Shown: positions 27,600 to 36,837, numbered from the stretch's first letter. The stretch: 64,000 bases of DNA from Rhodocytophaga rosea (GCF_010119975.1 NZ_CP048222.1:3366501-3430500), one strand, 5' to 3'. Program-made: numbers and translations. The notes: generated by a model not told the origin, from the letters alone.

Positions 27600-27958
27600 T
27601 TTTGGTTTAATACTATAGATCACATATTTTGATAGCGCAGGCTGAAGGGCTTGCGCTATTTGTTTATCCCTTTTTAATCTACAAAGAATTTTTAGCCTTT
27701 TATTATCGCCGGTTACTTATATAAGTTATACACAAACCGGATAATGGTGTTAAGCAGATGTTCGTATGTATTGCATACAACCACTAATACACAGGCACTA
27801 TTGTTGTGGATGCTGTCTTACTGATTCCCGGATAGAAAGTATAGGAATCTTACAAGTACAGAGGCATGAGTTACCAGAGAAGCTATTTAAAAACAGAATT
27901 TTAATGGTACATTTGATGTTCTGACAGTATAAATTTTTTACTGATTCTTTTTCAATCG
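27600..27958. other. Intergenic region with terminator and possible eboD promoter
   Basis: 359 bp. The first part holds the terminator at 27632-27659. TACATTTG at 27908-27915 fits the TAnnTTTG -7 element of Bacteroidota, 43 bp before the next start codon, although the -33 position reads TTT rather than TTG. Nothing else is recognisable. Confidence 0.5.
27632..27659 (+). terminator. Intrinsic terminator after the ThuA lipoprotein gene
   Basis: ATAGCGCAGGC pairs with GCTTGCGCTAT (11 pairs, one G-U) around loop TGAAGG, followed by TTGTTTAT. It lies 32 bp after the stop codon. Confidence 0.7.
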
Positions 27959-29128
27959 ATGCAACCCATACAACAGAAATTTAGTGTGCCTTTTCAGTAT
28001 ACAGTTCATTTTACAAATGGGCTGTTTAAACTAGATAATCCATTATTTAAAAGTATTTTTTCCCAGGATGTAAACGCTGCCATTAGAAAATTGCTGTTTG
28101 TGATAGACAGCGAAGTAGCTAAATATCATCCGTCATTAATAAAAGAGATATTTACCTACACCCAGCAACATACAGATACATTTAAGCTTGCTGCTGAACC
28201 CATTGTGATGCCCGGGGGAGAAGCCTGCAAAAATGACTATGCGTTGGTAGAACAATTACAGCAAGCCGTAAATGATTATGGAATAGACCGGCATTCGTAT
28301 ATAGTGGCTATTGGCGGAGGTGCCTTACTGGATATGGTAGGTTTTGCAGCGGCTGTTTCGCACCGGGGAATCCGGCTTATCCGTATTCCTACTACGGTAC
28401 TGTCTCAGAACGATTCCGGTGTGGGGGTAAAGAACAGCATTAATGCTTTTCATAAAAAGAATTTCCTGGGCACATTTGCTCCCCCGTTTGCCGTATTGAA
28501 TGACTTTGATTTTCTGCTTACCCTTGACGACCGGGACTGGCGGGCTGGTATATCTGAAGCAGTGAAAGTGGCATTAATAAAGGATGTGAATTTCTGGCAA
28601 TTTCTTCGCAAAAATGCCAAAGCATTAGCTGCACGGGATATGCCTGCTATGCAAGTACTGATTCACCGCTGCGCCCAGATGCACATGGACCATATTGCCG
28701 GAGGCGATCCTTTTGAAATGGGTTCTTCCCGTCCGCTTGATTTTGGCCATTGGTCGGCCCATAAACTCGAGCAGCTTTCTGAGTATAGCATTCGCCATGG
28801 AGAGGCAGTAGCGATGGGAATTGCTCTGGATTGCACGTATTCCTATTTTACTGGTCTGCTTTCTAAAGATGAACTAGATGAGATTTTAGAAACGCTGGAA
28901 GAGATAGGATTCTCTTTATTTTCTGAGTATTGGTTAACCAAAGACAGTAATCAGACACTAACTGTTATTAAAGGTTTATCTGAATTCCGTGAACATTTAG
29001 GCGGCAAACTTACTATTATGCTGCTATCAAAGATTGGTAAGGGAGTAGAAGTGAACCAGGTTGATCCGGAGCTGGTAAAAAAATCAATCTATTTTCTACA
29101 GGAATACAGCCTGAAGGTAAAAGTATAA
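27959..29128 (+). CDS. eboD: EboD-like 3-dehydroquinate synthase family sugar phosphate cyclase
   Basis: 389 residues. NAD-binding core VAIGGGALLDMVGFAA (about 118-133), metal ligands Glu in GISEAVKVAL, His in DFGHWSAHKLE and His in IRHGEAVAMG, the same triad as in 3-dehydroquinate synthase. The extended N-terminus, the NDSGVGVKNSINAF motif and the GGDPFEMGSSRPLDFGHW stretch fit the EboD branch of sugar phosphate cyclases rather than AroB; this is from memory of the family and not a computed match. In ebo operons it acts with EboC (UbiA-like), EboA, EboB, EboE and EboF in making or moving an unidentified compound. Only an EboC-like gene (39614) is found in this window, 10.5 kb away. Confidence 0.78.
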   Translation: MQPIQQKFSVPFQYTVHFTNGLFKLDNPLFKSIFSQDVNAAIRKLLFVIDSEVAKYHPSLIKEIFTYTQQHTDTFKLAAEPIVMPGGEACKNDYALVEQLQQAVNDYGIDRHSYIVAIGGGALLDMVGFAAAVSHRGIRLIRIPTTVLSQNDSGVGVKNSINAFHKKNFLGTFAPPFAVLNDFDFLLTLDDRDWRAGISEAVKVALIKDVNFWQFLRKNAKALAARDMPAMQVLIHRCAQMHMDHIAGGDPFEMGSSRPLDFGHWSAHKLEQLSEYSIRHGEAVAMGIALDCTYSYFTGLLSKDELDEILETLEEIGFSLFSEYWLTKDSNQTLTVIKGLSEFREHLGGKLTIMLLSKIGKGVEVNQVDPELVKKSIYFLQEYSLKVKV

Positions 29129-29184
29129 ATCATTTCAAATTAGTAGCAGGCTATATCATTTTCAGCGATATTTGTAATCCGTTT

Positions 29185-29272
29185 AGAGGTCATCCGGCCG
29201 GATCAGGAGCATCACTCGAAATGATGTAGTACGCCCAAAAGTGTATTAGGGGTTCGAGTCCCCTGGCCTCTG
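29185..29272 (+). tRNA. tRNA-Ser (anticodon CGA), atypical D-arm
   Basis: Class II tRNA shape. Acceptor AGAGGTC (29185-29191) pairs with GGCCTCT (29265-29271) with one G-U. Anticodon arm CATCA-CTCGAAA-TGATG is perfect, anticodon CGA. Variable arm TAGTACGC/GTGTATTA has 8 pairs with two G-U. T-arm AGGGG-TTCGAGT-CCCCT is perfect. The D-arm is abnormal: position 8 is A instead of U and only TCC/GGA can pair. CCA is not encoded. A strong hairpin terminator follows immediately. It may be a genuine but divergent tRNA or a degraded one. Confidence 0.65.
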
Positions 29273-29273
29273 C

Positions 29274-29310
29274 ATACAGCCTTATAATCTAGAAAATTAT
29301 AAGGCTGTAT
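29274..29310 (+). terminator. Terminator hairpin behind tRNA-Ser
   Basis: Perfect 15-bp stem, 29274-29288 with 29296-29310, loop CTAGAAA, then TTATTC. It also stands before the convergent gene ending at 29365. Confidence 0.8.
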
Positions 29311-29364
29311 TTATTCTGGGGTAACATCAAGGAATTTCTCTTGTTAACTTTTACAGTTAATCAA

Positions 29365-30666
29365 TTACAAGCCACTAATTTGGGTTAACATCTCACCTGT
29401 TACAACCTGGTAATACACCTGGTTTAGTTTTTCCCCTTTCTTTGTATAGGCCACTACAATACGTTCTTCGTCCGAAACTGTTAATACCGGGTGTGTGGTA
29501 ACTATGGTATCTGCATGGATAAAGCTTCTGTGAATAGGCTTTCCTTCCTTACTTCTTAGCTGAAATCCAATCCGGAATGTGTTATCCTCACCGGTTTGCT
29601 CCCGCTCATCCCATACAATGGCCAGGCGGTTGTCTGGTAAGGTGGCCATCTGCGGATGTTTGGCAGAAGCAAGCGCACTTATATTCTCTCTGTCAGAAAA
29701 TGATTGTCCTTGCTGATCTGCATTTGCATAAAATACGCCATGTCCGTTTCCCATCGTATACCAGGCAAAATGCAAACCCATCTCATTGCTTGCCATACTC
29801 GGACCAGTATGCGGACAGCCTTTAATTATCCAGTTATCAGCACTAATACGTTTAGGTTGAGAAAAATTTTTACCCATGTCAGCAGAAACTACATGCATCA
29901 TATCGCGAATGCTGTCATTTAAAATAGCCCGGTAAACTACATGTAAAGCCTCTTTCTGATCTACATACAAATCGGTTCGGCAGCACTGACAGGTTTGTTT
30001 GTCTATTACTTTTTCTCCTTCAAACCCATTTCTGCCTTGCGTAACTGAAAAATATAAGGATGAACCTTCTTTATTGGTATCTTTTCTGGAATCCAGCCAG
30101 ACTGCCCCTATTTCTCCATTGGGCAAAAGAGCAATATCAAAATAGCGTTCATCTATACTATTGATGGTATCCCCAGCTAGTTGCCTGGCTTGAGTCCAGG
30201 TTTTTCCGCCATCAAAAGACTGGGTATAGCGCACCAGTCCGGCATAATTGTTTTCAGGATTAGGATTACTTACGGCAAACATGGCCAGCATATCGCCATT
30301 GGGTTTGTAGATGATTTTCGAAAGATTTTCATCATGGGGGTACACACCTTTGGTTTGGGCAATAGCCTGAGGTCTATTGAAATTAAGCCCTCCATCGGTA
30401 GAAATAGCATAAGTAATCAGATATGTTCCGGCACTGTCCTGGGCTTGTATCCAGCTTAACACAATATTCCCCTGGTGGTCTTTTGTCAGATAAGGGCAGG
30501 AAGCATTTTTATTTGCCTCAGAAATCAAAACTGGCTTTTCAGGGATAACCGCTGTAGCTGTATTCGTCTGTTTCTCTTGATCCTGGGTTTGAGTGGTATT
30601 TCCACAAGCGTTCAGGAGGAATAATACCAATATGATGCTTAATATATTATTAATAATTGATTGCAT
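29365..30666 (-). CDS. BNR-repeat (sialidase-fold) lipoprotein with CxCC and CPHTGP motifs
   Basis: 433 residues, lipobox LLNACG (Cys about 21). Asp-box/BNR motifs STDGGLNF and SFDGGKTW and a third weaker one show a six-blade sialidase-like propeller. The catalytic Arg triad and Tyr/Glu pair of true sialidases are not evident. Instead there is a cysteine patch KQTCQCCRTDLYVD (about 205-218) and IIKGCPHTGPSMA (about 265-277), suggesting metal binding. It is 11 bp downstream of the TonB receptor gene, with which it forms an operon, and upstream of both is a small Cys-containing protein. I read it as a surface lipoprotein partner in metal (perhaps copper) uptake; an exo-sialidase role is less likely. 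Confidence 0.75.
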   Translation of the reverse strand: MQSIINNILSIILVLFLLNACGNTTQTQDQEKQTNTATAVIPEKPVLISEANKNASCPYLTKDHQGNIVLSWIQAQDSAGTYLITYAISTDGGLNFNRPQAIAQTKGVYPHDENLSKIIYKPNGDMLAMFAVSNPNPENNYAGLVRYTQSFDGGKTWTQARQLAGDTINSIDERYFDIALLPNGEIGAVWLDSRKDTNKEGSSLYFSVTQGRNGFEGEKVIDKQTCQCCRTDLYVDQKEALHVVYRAILNDSIRDMMHVVSADMGKNFSQPKRISADNWIIKGCPHTGPSMASNEMGLHFAWYTMGNGHGVFYANADQQGQSFSDRENISALASAKHPQMATLPDNRLAIVWDEREQTGEDNTFRIGFQLRSKEGKPIHRSFIHADTIVTTHPVLTVSDEERIVVAYTKKGEKLNQVYYQVVTGEMLTQISGL

Positions 30667-30677
30667 GGCTGGGTGGT

Positions 30678-32969
30678 TTAGTTAGATTTTCCTGTGAAAT
30701 TGTAGGCGATACCTATATTGAAAGTACGAGGAATGCCCTGACGGTAACTCTTTCCAAAGGCCGTTTTGTCTACCGTAGTGGCATAGAGTTCATTGGTCAG
30801 GTTGATGGCATTTATCCAGAGTTCTGCTCCTTTCCAGGTATAGCCCACCCTGGTGTTAAATAAGTGATACCCATTATACTGCTCAGTATTGGCTGCATCC
30901 ATGTAAAACTTTCCGATGCGCTGCCACTCCGCACTGAGGCGAAGCCCTTTCAAAAAAGCAGGTTTGTAAATTACTTCCGCATTAGCCATAAACTCAGGAG
31001 CCGTATTCATGGTTTTGTCGGTATAATCTGCTCCTCTTTCGATGTACTGCACAAAAGTATGCCTTGCATTAGTCCCGCTGAAACGTAGAGACACAGATTC
31101 TACCGGCGCATATTTGATGGTATATTCTACGCCTCGATGCCTGGTTTTTCCTGCATTCTGGTTTTCATAGGAACCATCAGGCAGCCTGACAGAAACAATT
31201 TCATTGCGTCCATCCATCTGATAGAAGCTTATATCCAGATATCCTTTTCCCTGCATCAGATTAAGCCAGCCGCCTACTTCATAATTGTTGAAATAGGCTG
31301 GTTTCAGCGTTGGTACTTTTACTCCTCTATATAAATCTGTAATCTGTGGTGGCGCAAAGCCTACACTATAGTTGGCATACATCCCTTTGTCTTTTCCAAA
31401 ATCATACGTCAAGCCTAACTTGGGTGTCAGGTTAGCAAAATGGTTGGTTTCATCGGGAGCACCAGTAAATGCACTTGGAGCAAGATTATTGTCAAATCTA
31501 TAATCCAGGCGGTCATAGCGTAGCGCACCCACTATTTTTAAGGCCTCCATCGGACTGAGTTCCAGCTGACCATACACAGCTGTATTGAGTAAATTAACTG
31601 AGTAATCTGTAAGCAGGGAATCAGTTTTAGTAAATCCGGTATATACGCCATCTGCATTTCTGTCTACATCAATAAAGCTAGCTATATAACTTGCCGGACT
31701 GTAATCAGCACTTACCCCGACAATCAACCTTCCTTTCCAGAAAGGAAATGATTTGCGGTGCTGGGCAATTAAGCCATAGCTGTCAAATGCATCGTCATTA
31801 ATTTCGCCTCTGGCTTTCAGCGGATTTCCCTGCACATTCCGGATGGCATAAAACGGGTTCTGGCCAATGCTATTATGGCGGAAGAATGCTGTGATTTTAC
31901 TGCTGTTGTTTTTATTCCAGGTATGATCAAAGGTGCTCTTGATGCGTAAGGCTTTTACCTTCCTGTAAGAAAATGTGTGCAGGCTGGAATACTGTTTTCC
32001 ATAAAAATTAGCACTATCTAGTCCACCTGTCTGGTCGGTAATGTAATCAATAAGGCTGGCTGTGGTAATCAGTTTGCTTTTTTCATTGATCAGGTAATCG
32101 AGGCGGAATGTTAACGCCAGCTTATCAAAATCGCTGTGACTGAAATAGCCTTTGCGCTGTCCAGTATAATAGCCTCCGGCAAATATCCCAACTTTTCCAA
32201 TCGTGGTAGAAGCACTAAAATCTGTCCGGCGGTATCCCCGGTTACTCATCTCTAACTGAAGCTTAGCTGTAGGTAGCAGGGAAGGTGCCTGGGTAATAAA
32301 ATTGATGGCTCCCCCAATGGCTTCACTTCCATACAAAGACGAGGAAGGCCCCCGGATCACTTCTATGTTTTTTAAGGCGGCCATATTAATTTCAATCAGC
32401 GCATTGTGGTTAAAATCTCCGGTCGTGCGGATAGGAACACCATCTTCCAGGTACAGATACAAACTTTTGGTGCCAATTGGCTGGCGTATGGCCATTGAAT
32501 GCTGCTCATTTCCTAAATTCACCATATACACCCCACTTACTTTGTTTAAAAGCTGGTCCAGCGAAACGGCTTTGGTTTGAGTAATTAACTCTCTGGAAAT
32601 GGTACTGATGGCAACAGGTGCTTCTGTTCTGGATTCTCCTTCCCGGCTGGCAGACACAACAATCTGATTCAATTGTAAAGAGGAAGGTTCCAGGGAAATA
32701 AGCATATTTTGTCCGGAGGTAGATAAGGTTTTAGTTTTGTAACCGACAAATGAAACGGCAATTTCCGGAACAGATTGATCGGTTTTTAAAACAAAGCTGC
32801 CATTCGAAAGCGAAGTACTTCCCTGGCTCGAATTGGAAATAAGAATGTTTACACCAGCTAAAGGTTCTTTGGTTTGGGCATCAATAATTCGTCCGGAAAT
32901 GGTAGTTTGGGCAAAAGTTAATGTATAGAGGGAAAACAGAGCCAGCAGGCAGCTCATGAGCTTTTTCAT
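30678..32969 (-). CDS. TonB-dependent receptor, probably metal or siderophore type
   Basis: 763 residues from ATG 32969 (MKKLMSCLLALFSLYTLTFAQ, a clean signal peptide); an in-frame start at 33002 adds 11 residues before it. Then a CarboxypepD_reg-like domain (about 22-105, ISGRIIDAQTKEPLAGVNI), a plug (about 115-235, LDQLLNKVSGVYMVNLG, LEDGVPIRTTGDFNHNALIEIN, IEVIRGPSSSLYGSEAIGGAINF) and a barrel ending with IPRTFNIGIAYNF. The length and the plug IRGPSSSLYGSEAIGG are of the siderophore/metal class, not the SusC class. Its neighbours are a Cys-rich BNR lipoprotein and a small secreted protein with a CxGKC motif, so a transition metal is the likely cargo (inference). Confidence 0.88.
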   Translation of the reverse strand: MKKLMSCLLALFSLYTLTFAQTTISGRIIDAQTKEPLAGVNILISNSSQGSTSLSNGSFVLKTDQSVPEIAVSFVGYKTKTLSTSGQNMLISLEPSSLQLNQIVVSASREGESRTEAPVAISTISRELITQTKAVSLDQLLNKVSGVYMVNLGNEQHSMAIRQPIGTKSLYLYLEDGVPIRTTGDFNHNALIEINMAALKNIEVIRGPSSSLYGSEAIGGAINFITQAPSLLPTAKLQLEMSNRGYRRTDFSASTTIGKVGIFAGGYYTGQRKGYFSHSDFDKLALTFRLDYLINEKSKLITTASLIDYITDQTGGLDSANFYGKQYSSLHTFSYRKVKALRIKSTFDHTWNKNNSSKITAFFRHNSIGQNPFYAIRNVQGNPLKARGEINDDAFDSYGLIAQHRKSFPFWKGRLIVGVSADYSPASYIASFIDVDRNADGVYTGFTKTDSLLTDYSVNLLNTAVYGQLELSPMEALKIVGALRYDRLDYRFDNNLAPSAFTGAPDETNHFANLTPKLGLTYDFGKDKGMYANYSVGFAPPQITDLYRGVKVPTLKPAYFNNYEVGGWLNLMQGKGYLDISFYQMDGRNEIVSVRLPDGSYENQNAGKTRHRGVEYTIKYAPVESVSLRFSGTNARHTFVQYIERGADYTDKTMNTAPEFMANAEVIYKPAFLKGLRLSAEWQRIGKFYMDAANTEQYNGYHLFNTRVGYTWKGAELWINAINLTNELYATTVDKTAFGKSYRQGIPRTFNIGIAYNFTGKSN

Positions 32970-33057
32970 AGCAAAAGGTTTAATAGATGTTGAAGAATTC
33001 ACATGAAAGCAGGTGAACTACGATGGTAGCTACCAGACAAGAGGAATCAGTTGTCCA

Positions 33058-33423
33058 TTAAACTTTAGGAGGGGTAAATACAGCCTGCGAAGGTGCCGTA
33101 TATGTGCAGGACAGATAGAAGGATACCGGCGTTATTAAAGCAATCAATCCTGTAAAGCGGAAATTTATCCCCTGATGAATAAATAATACATCTGCTTTTG
33201 CTTTGACATTTCCAGAGGGGAGATGTTCATGTTTGTCGGCTTGCTTTAGCTGTTTGGCCAAGTAACACTTTCCCTGACAGGTATTCTCTGGTTCGGCTTT
33301 ATTGATGCAAAGTACCCTGGCAATAATATCTTTATTTAGCTCATAGCCGGCAATAATAGAAAGCCTGCTGAAGCTTTGCATCAGCACACAGAAAATCAGC
33401 AATATGGATATGGCTCTCTGCAA
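33058..33423 (-). CDS. Small secreted protein with CxGKC motif
   Basis: 121 residues, signal-like N-terminus (AISILLIFCVLMQSFS). The core ARVLCINKAEPENTCQGKCYLAKQL has a spacing (C-x2-N...P...C-x-G-K-C-x-L) found in small Bacteroidota proteins encoded just ahead of TonB receptors; I do not know a Pfam name for it. It is followed by a His-containing stretch (ADKHEHLPSG). It is the first gene of the operon with the TonB receptor (88 bp further) and the BNR lipoprotein. Three cysteines and nearby histidines make metal binding plausible. A perfect palindrome lies 64 bp upstream of its start. Confidence 0.65.
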   Translation of the reverse strand: MQRAISILLIFCVLMQSFSRLSIIAGYELNKDIIARVLCINKAEPENTCQGKCYLAKQLKQADKHEHLPSGNVKAKADVLFIHQGINFRFTGLIALITPVSFYLSCTYTAPSQAVFTPPKV

Positions 33424-33486
33424 GGTATGATTGATCGTTCAAAGATATGAATCTGCCTGTTAATTAAACGTTAAATTATTTTAAAG

Positions 33487-33502
33487 TTAAGATATATCTT
33501 AA
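33487..33502. promoter_or_regulatory. Perfect 16-bp palindrome upstream of the putative metal-uptake operon
   Basis: TTAAGATATATCTTAA, fully self-complementary, 64-79 bp before the start of the gene ending at 33423. Size and position fit a dimeric repressor or activator site. The regulator is not identified. Confidence 0.5.
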
Positions 33503-33617
33503 TTTTTGGGTTCTAACTACACGAATCCAATACGGATACAAACCTAAGGTAAGATTCTGTATGGTAAAATGGTACTTTTATACTAATACTTACCACCCAC
33601 CGTTCTTCCAGCGGTAG

Positions 33618-35390
33618 CTAATCTTCGAAAATTTTAATTCTGCTGGAGGTGTAAAAAAGGACAGCGGCTGAGGCAACGACTATAACCAGGTAGATTAATA
33701 CCCTTGCCCATTCCATAAAAATGAGTTCTCCAATCAGAAAAAGCATAGAATAGGTCATAACCACCGAACTGATCCAGCAAACAAATAAAATTCCGATACG
33801 GCCTGAACTTCCGCTATTGGCCTGTTGAAAAGGCCCCCAGGCTCCATCTGGCTTGATCTTATTGTAAAAACTAGCCAGTACTGACCTATCTGTTGGCTGT
33901 GTCACAAACGTGATTACCAGCCAGGATATGGTGGTTACCCCTACGGTGAAAAAGAAACTTCTCGGGTTTTCGATGATAGGTTCTGTCCAGCCTAATACAA
34001 ATTTAGAAACGCCATAGGCGATAAAAGGCACCAAAGTCGCCGTAATCTCGGACCAGGCATTAATACGCCACCAGTACCACCGTAAAATTAAGACAAGCCC
34101 CAGTCCGGCACCGCATTCTATGATAAACTGCCATACAGCTGAAATAGAATTAATACGGGAAGTAGCAAACAAAGCCACCAGCATCATAATCAGTGTAGCC
34201 ACTCTGGAAGCAGTCACCAGAGATTTTTCGCTGGCATCTGGTTTTACAAAGCGCCTGTAAAAATCATTGACTAAATAACTGGTACCCCAGTTCAACTGGG
34301 TAGAAATAGTACTCATATAGGCTGCCAGGAAAGCCACCAGCAGCAAGCCTTTCAGTCCGACCGGCAGAAAATCCTTCATGGTCATCACAAAACCTAATTT
34401 TTTATCTGCCACACTTAGTTCAGGATATAACACAAGAGAGCAGAGACCCACCAGAATCCAGGGCCAGGGACGCAGGCAATAATGGGCAATCTGAAAGAAT
34501 AAGGTGGCAATAATGGCATGACGTTCATTTTTGGCGCTCATCATCCGCTGGGCTACATAGCCTCCGCCTCCGGGTTCAGCACCAGGATACCAGGCGGCCC
34601 ACCATTGTACGCCTACAAATGCCAGAAACGAACCTAAACTTAAGGTTAACGTAGTGAGATTGGAGGCAGTACCATCTGTCGTTTTTCCGCCAATATTTGG
34701 AAAGAAGCTTAATGACCAGGAAGGTAGTTTTTCTTTCAGACCTGTAATTCCCCCTATCTCATCGGAGCTTACCACAATGATGGCCAGAATAATACAGCCT
34801 CCCATAGCTATGATAAACTGCACCACATCGGTAATAGCCACCCCTAGTAAACCCGACATACTGGTATATATTACCACAATAAACATTGCTGCTGCTACAT
34901 ACCATAAAGATTGCTCATTGGGAATATTAAAAAAAACCTGTAAGATGGCAACGAGCGCTACATTTACCCAGCCGATAATAAGTGCATTCATAAAAATGCC
35001 CATATAGATCGCCCTAAAGCCTCTCAGAAAAGCAGCTGGTTTGCCTGAATACCGAATTTCAATCAGTTCAATATCCGTTAAAATATTAGCTCTCCGCCAG
35101 AACTTGGCAAAGAAAAAAGTAGTAAGCATTCCGCCAGCCAGCATGTTCCACCAGAGCCAGTTACCGGCAATTCCTCCCGTAGCTACCAGTTCGGTTACTG
35201 CCAGAGGTGTATCAGCGGCAAAGGTGGTAGCCACCATAGAAGTACCCGCAATCCACCAGGAAAGATTTCTGCCCCCAAGAAAAAAATGACTGGTATCCTG
35301 GCCTGCCTGTTTGGTGTATTTTAATCCAATCAAGAGTGAAATAACAAAAAAAGCAGCGATGATCAGCCAGTCCAGTAGTGCAAGTTCCAT
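33618..35390 (-). CDS. Sodium/solute symporter family (SSS) transporter
   Basis: 590 residues with about 14 hydrophobic helices from LLDWLIIAAFFVISLLIG onward. SSS features include the early YTKQAGQDTSHFFLGGRNLSWW segment, the GTSMVATTFAADTPLAVTEL helix and the ELIEIRYSGKPAAFLRGFRAIY loop. It belongs to the branch of SSS proteins annotated as Na+:solute symporters in Bacteroidota, whose substrates (sugars, sialic acid, amino acids) vary. It stands alone on the minus strand, 194 bp after the upstream end of the metal operon, with no enzyme next to it that would reveal a substrate. Confidence 0.9.
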   Translation of the reverse strand: MELALLDWLIIAAFFVISLLIGLKYTKQAGQDTSHFFLGGRNLSWWIAGTSMVATTFAADTPLAVTELVATGGIAGNWLWWNMLAGGMLTTFFFAKFWRRANILTDIELIEIRYSGKPAAFLRGFRAIYMGIFMNALIIGWVNVALVAILQVFFNIPNEQSLWYVAAAMFIVVIYTSMSGLLGVAITDVVQFIIAMGGCIILAIIVVSSDEIGGITGLKEKLPSWSLSFFPNIGGKTTDGTASNLTTLTLSLGSFLAFVGVQWWAAWYPGAEPGGGGYVAQRMMSAKNERHAIIATLFFQIAHYCLRPWPWILVGLCSLVLYPELSVADKKLGFVMTMKDFLPVGLKGLLLVAFLAAYMSTISTQLNWGTSYLVNDFYRRFVKPDASEKSLVTASRVATLIMMLVALFATSRINSISAVWQFIIECGAGLGLVLILRWYWWRINAWSEITATLVPFIAYGVSKFVLGWTEPIIENPRSFFFTVGVTTISWLVITFVTQPTDRSVLASFYNKIKPDGAWGPFQQANSGSSGRIGILFVCWISSVVMTYSMLFLIGELIFMEWARVLIYLVIVVASAAVLFYTSSRIKIFED

Positions 35391-35781
35391 AAATGAATTA
35401 ATAGTAAGTGTTTAAGGTATAATAATCAACCTAGTTTTCAATAGTTTACTTATCTCCGCTTTTACCTTTTAGCTTTCGCTTACAAAGAACAGGGATACAT
35501 TTATTGATTGTTTATTGCCGAAAATTAGAGATTAAATGCCAATAAATAGTAAATCCATTCAAATATCAAAAGAAATTATTTGAGGAAGATCATTACTGGC
35601 AAATGGAGGAAAACTGTGCCTTTGTCAAATGCTAAAACTAGCATTCACTTTATAAACTTATGTTTGAGCCCTTTCTTATTGAGATTTGTAAGGTTTAAAA
35701 TGGTTCTAGTGAAATAATTACAAAATTATTGTGCATATTTTGCCTTTTAAAGCTTACTATCGCTCATACATCGTCTACTGA
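35391..35781. other. 391-bp divergent intergenic region
   Basis: AT-rich and without a gene. It should hold divergent promoters for the symporter and the aspartoacylase-family gene. I see no hairpin, strong palindrome or full Bacteroidota promoter match. Confidence 0.4.
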
Positions 35782-36717
35782 ATGGATAAAGTAGTAATCA
35801 ATGGCATAAATATTCCCAGAGAAAAAACGGTACAGATTAATATCACCATTTCTCAATTACCGTCCCATACCGTAATAGACTTGCCTGTATTTGTAATGAG
35901 AGGTAAAGAAGATGGCCCTTCTCTCTTGCTTACTGCTGGTATCCATGGTGATGAAATTAATGGCATTGAAGTAATACGTAGGCTGCTGGTAGAAGGTGTG
36001 CTGATGCCTGACAAGGGTATGGTGATTGCTATTCCGCTGGTAAATGTATACGGATTCATTTACAATTCCCGAAATTTGCCTGATGGCAAAGACCTGAATC
36101 GTTGTTTTCCTGGCTCTCCGAATGGATCTCTGGCCAACCGGGTAGCTTACATTCTGATGAATGAGATACTTCCCCATGTTGATTATGGCATTGATTTCCA
36201 TACAGGAGGCTCCCGTATTACCAATTATCCCCAGATCCGGTGTGTACTCAGCCAGGATGTAAACCGGGAACTGGCAGCGGCCTTTGGTGCTCCCTATATC
36301 GTTAATTCCAACCTGATTGACAAATCGTTCCGTAAGGAAGCAGCCAGAATGGGAAAGACGATTCTGGTATACGAAGGCGGCGAATCTCTGCGTCTGGATG
36401 AATTTGCCATCAATCTTGGAAAAGATGGGATCAGGCGGTTAATGCAATACCTGGAAATGAAAAACTACCGGCAAAAACCTCAGGTTTCGGTGGTACTGCA
36501 AACCACTACCTGGCTTCGGGCTAAAATCTCAGGCATCTTCAACTGTTTTGTAGAATACGGAACCGCTGTCAGGAAGAACCAGCCTCTGGCAAACATCACC
36601 GACCCTTACGGAAACACACAAATGATCATGAAAAGCCCTCATGATGGCTATGTGATCGGGCTCAATAATATGCCTGTGGTGAATGCCGGCGATGCATTGA
36701 TTCATCTGGGAGTATAA
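35782..36717 (+). CDS. Succinylglutamate desuccinylase/aspartoacylase family (M14-like) zinc hydrolase
   Basis: 311 residues. Zinc ligands are visible as His and Glu in GIHGDEINGIEV (about 53-56) and His in DFHTGGSRITNYP (about 138). DLNRCFPG (about 106) is the conserved substrate-binding segment and YEGGES carries the catalytic Glu region. The C-terminal 80 residues (VSVVLQTTTWLRAKISGIFN...DPYGN) form the beta-rich domain of this family. Enzymes of the family remove acyl groups from amino acids or related amines. Specificity is not evident; the neighbours (SSS symporter, TetR regulator) do not settle it. It is probably monocistronic. Confidence 0.88.
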   Translation: MDKVVINGINIPREKTVQINITISQLPSHTVIDLPVFVMRGKEDGPSLLLTAGIHGDEINGIEVIRRLLVEGVLMPDKGMVIAIPLVNVYGFIYNSRNLPDGKDLNRCFPGSPNGSLANRVAYILMNEILPHVDYGIDFHTGGSRITNYPQIRCVLSQDVNRELAAAFGAPYIVNSNLIDKSFRKEAARMGKTILVYEGGESLRLDEFAINLGKDGIRRLMQYLEMKNYRQKPQVSVVLQTTTWLRAKISGIFNCFVEYGTAVRKNQPLANITDPYGNTQMIMKSPHDGYVIGLNNMPVVNAGDALIHLGV

Positions 36718-36796
36718 TTATATCAGATTTTTACTTTCCTGCAAAGAATCTAAGATTTATGTATAATGATTAAAATATAATCGCAGGAGTATGATG

Positions 36797-36822
36797 AAAA
36801 ATATACCAATTGGTATATTTTT
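36797..36822. promoter_or_regulatory. TetR operator overlapping the -7 element of its own gene
   Basis: A perfect 26-bp palindrome whose core is ATATACCAATTGGTATAT (36801-36818) with flanking AAAA/TTTT. It overlaps TATTTTTG at 36816-36823, which fits TAnnTTTG, and ends 16 bp before the tetR ATG. The same core recurs before fabF. Confidence 0.85.
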
Positions 36823-36837
36823 GCAGTAAAGATTCTT

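Noticed and set aside
29185-29310. tRNA-Ser as attachment site of a genomic island
   Set aside because: No integrase gene lies nearby and no repeat of the tRNA 3' end was noticed in the window.
29365-30666. Annotation as exo-alpha-sialidase
   Set aside because: Asp boxes are present, but the catalytic sialidase residues are not evident and the Cys motifs with metal-type neighbours fit another role.
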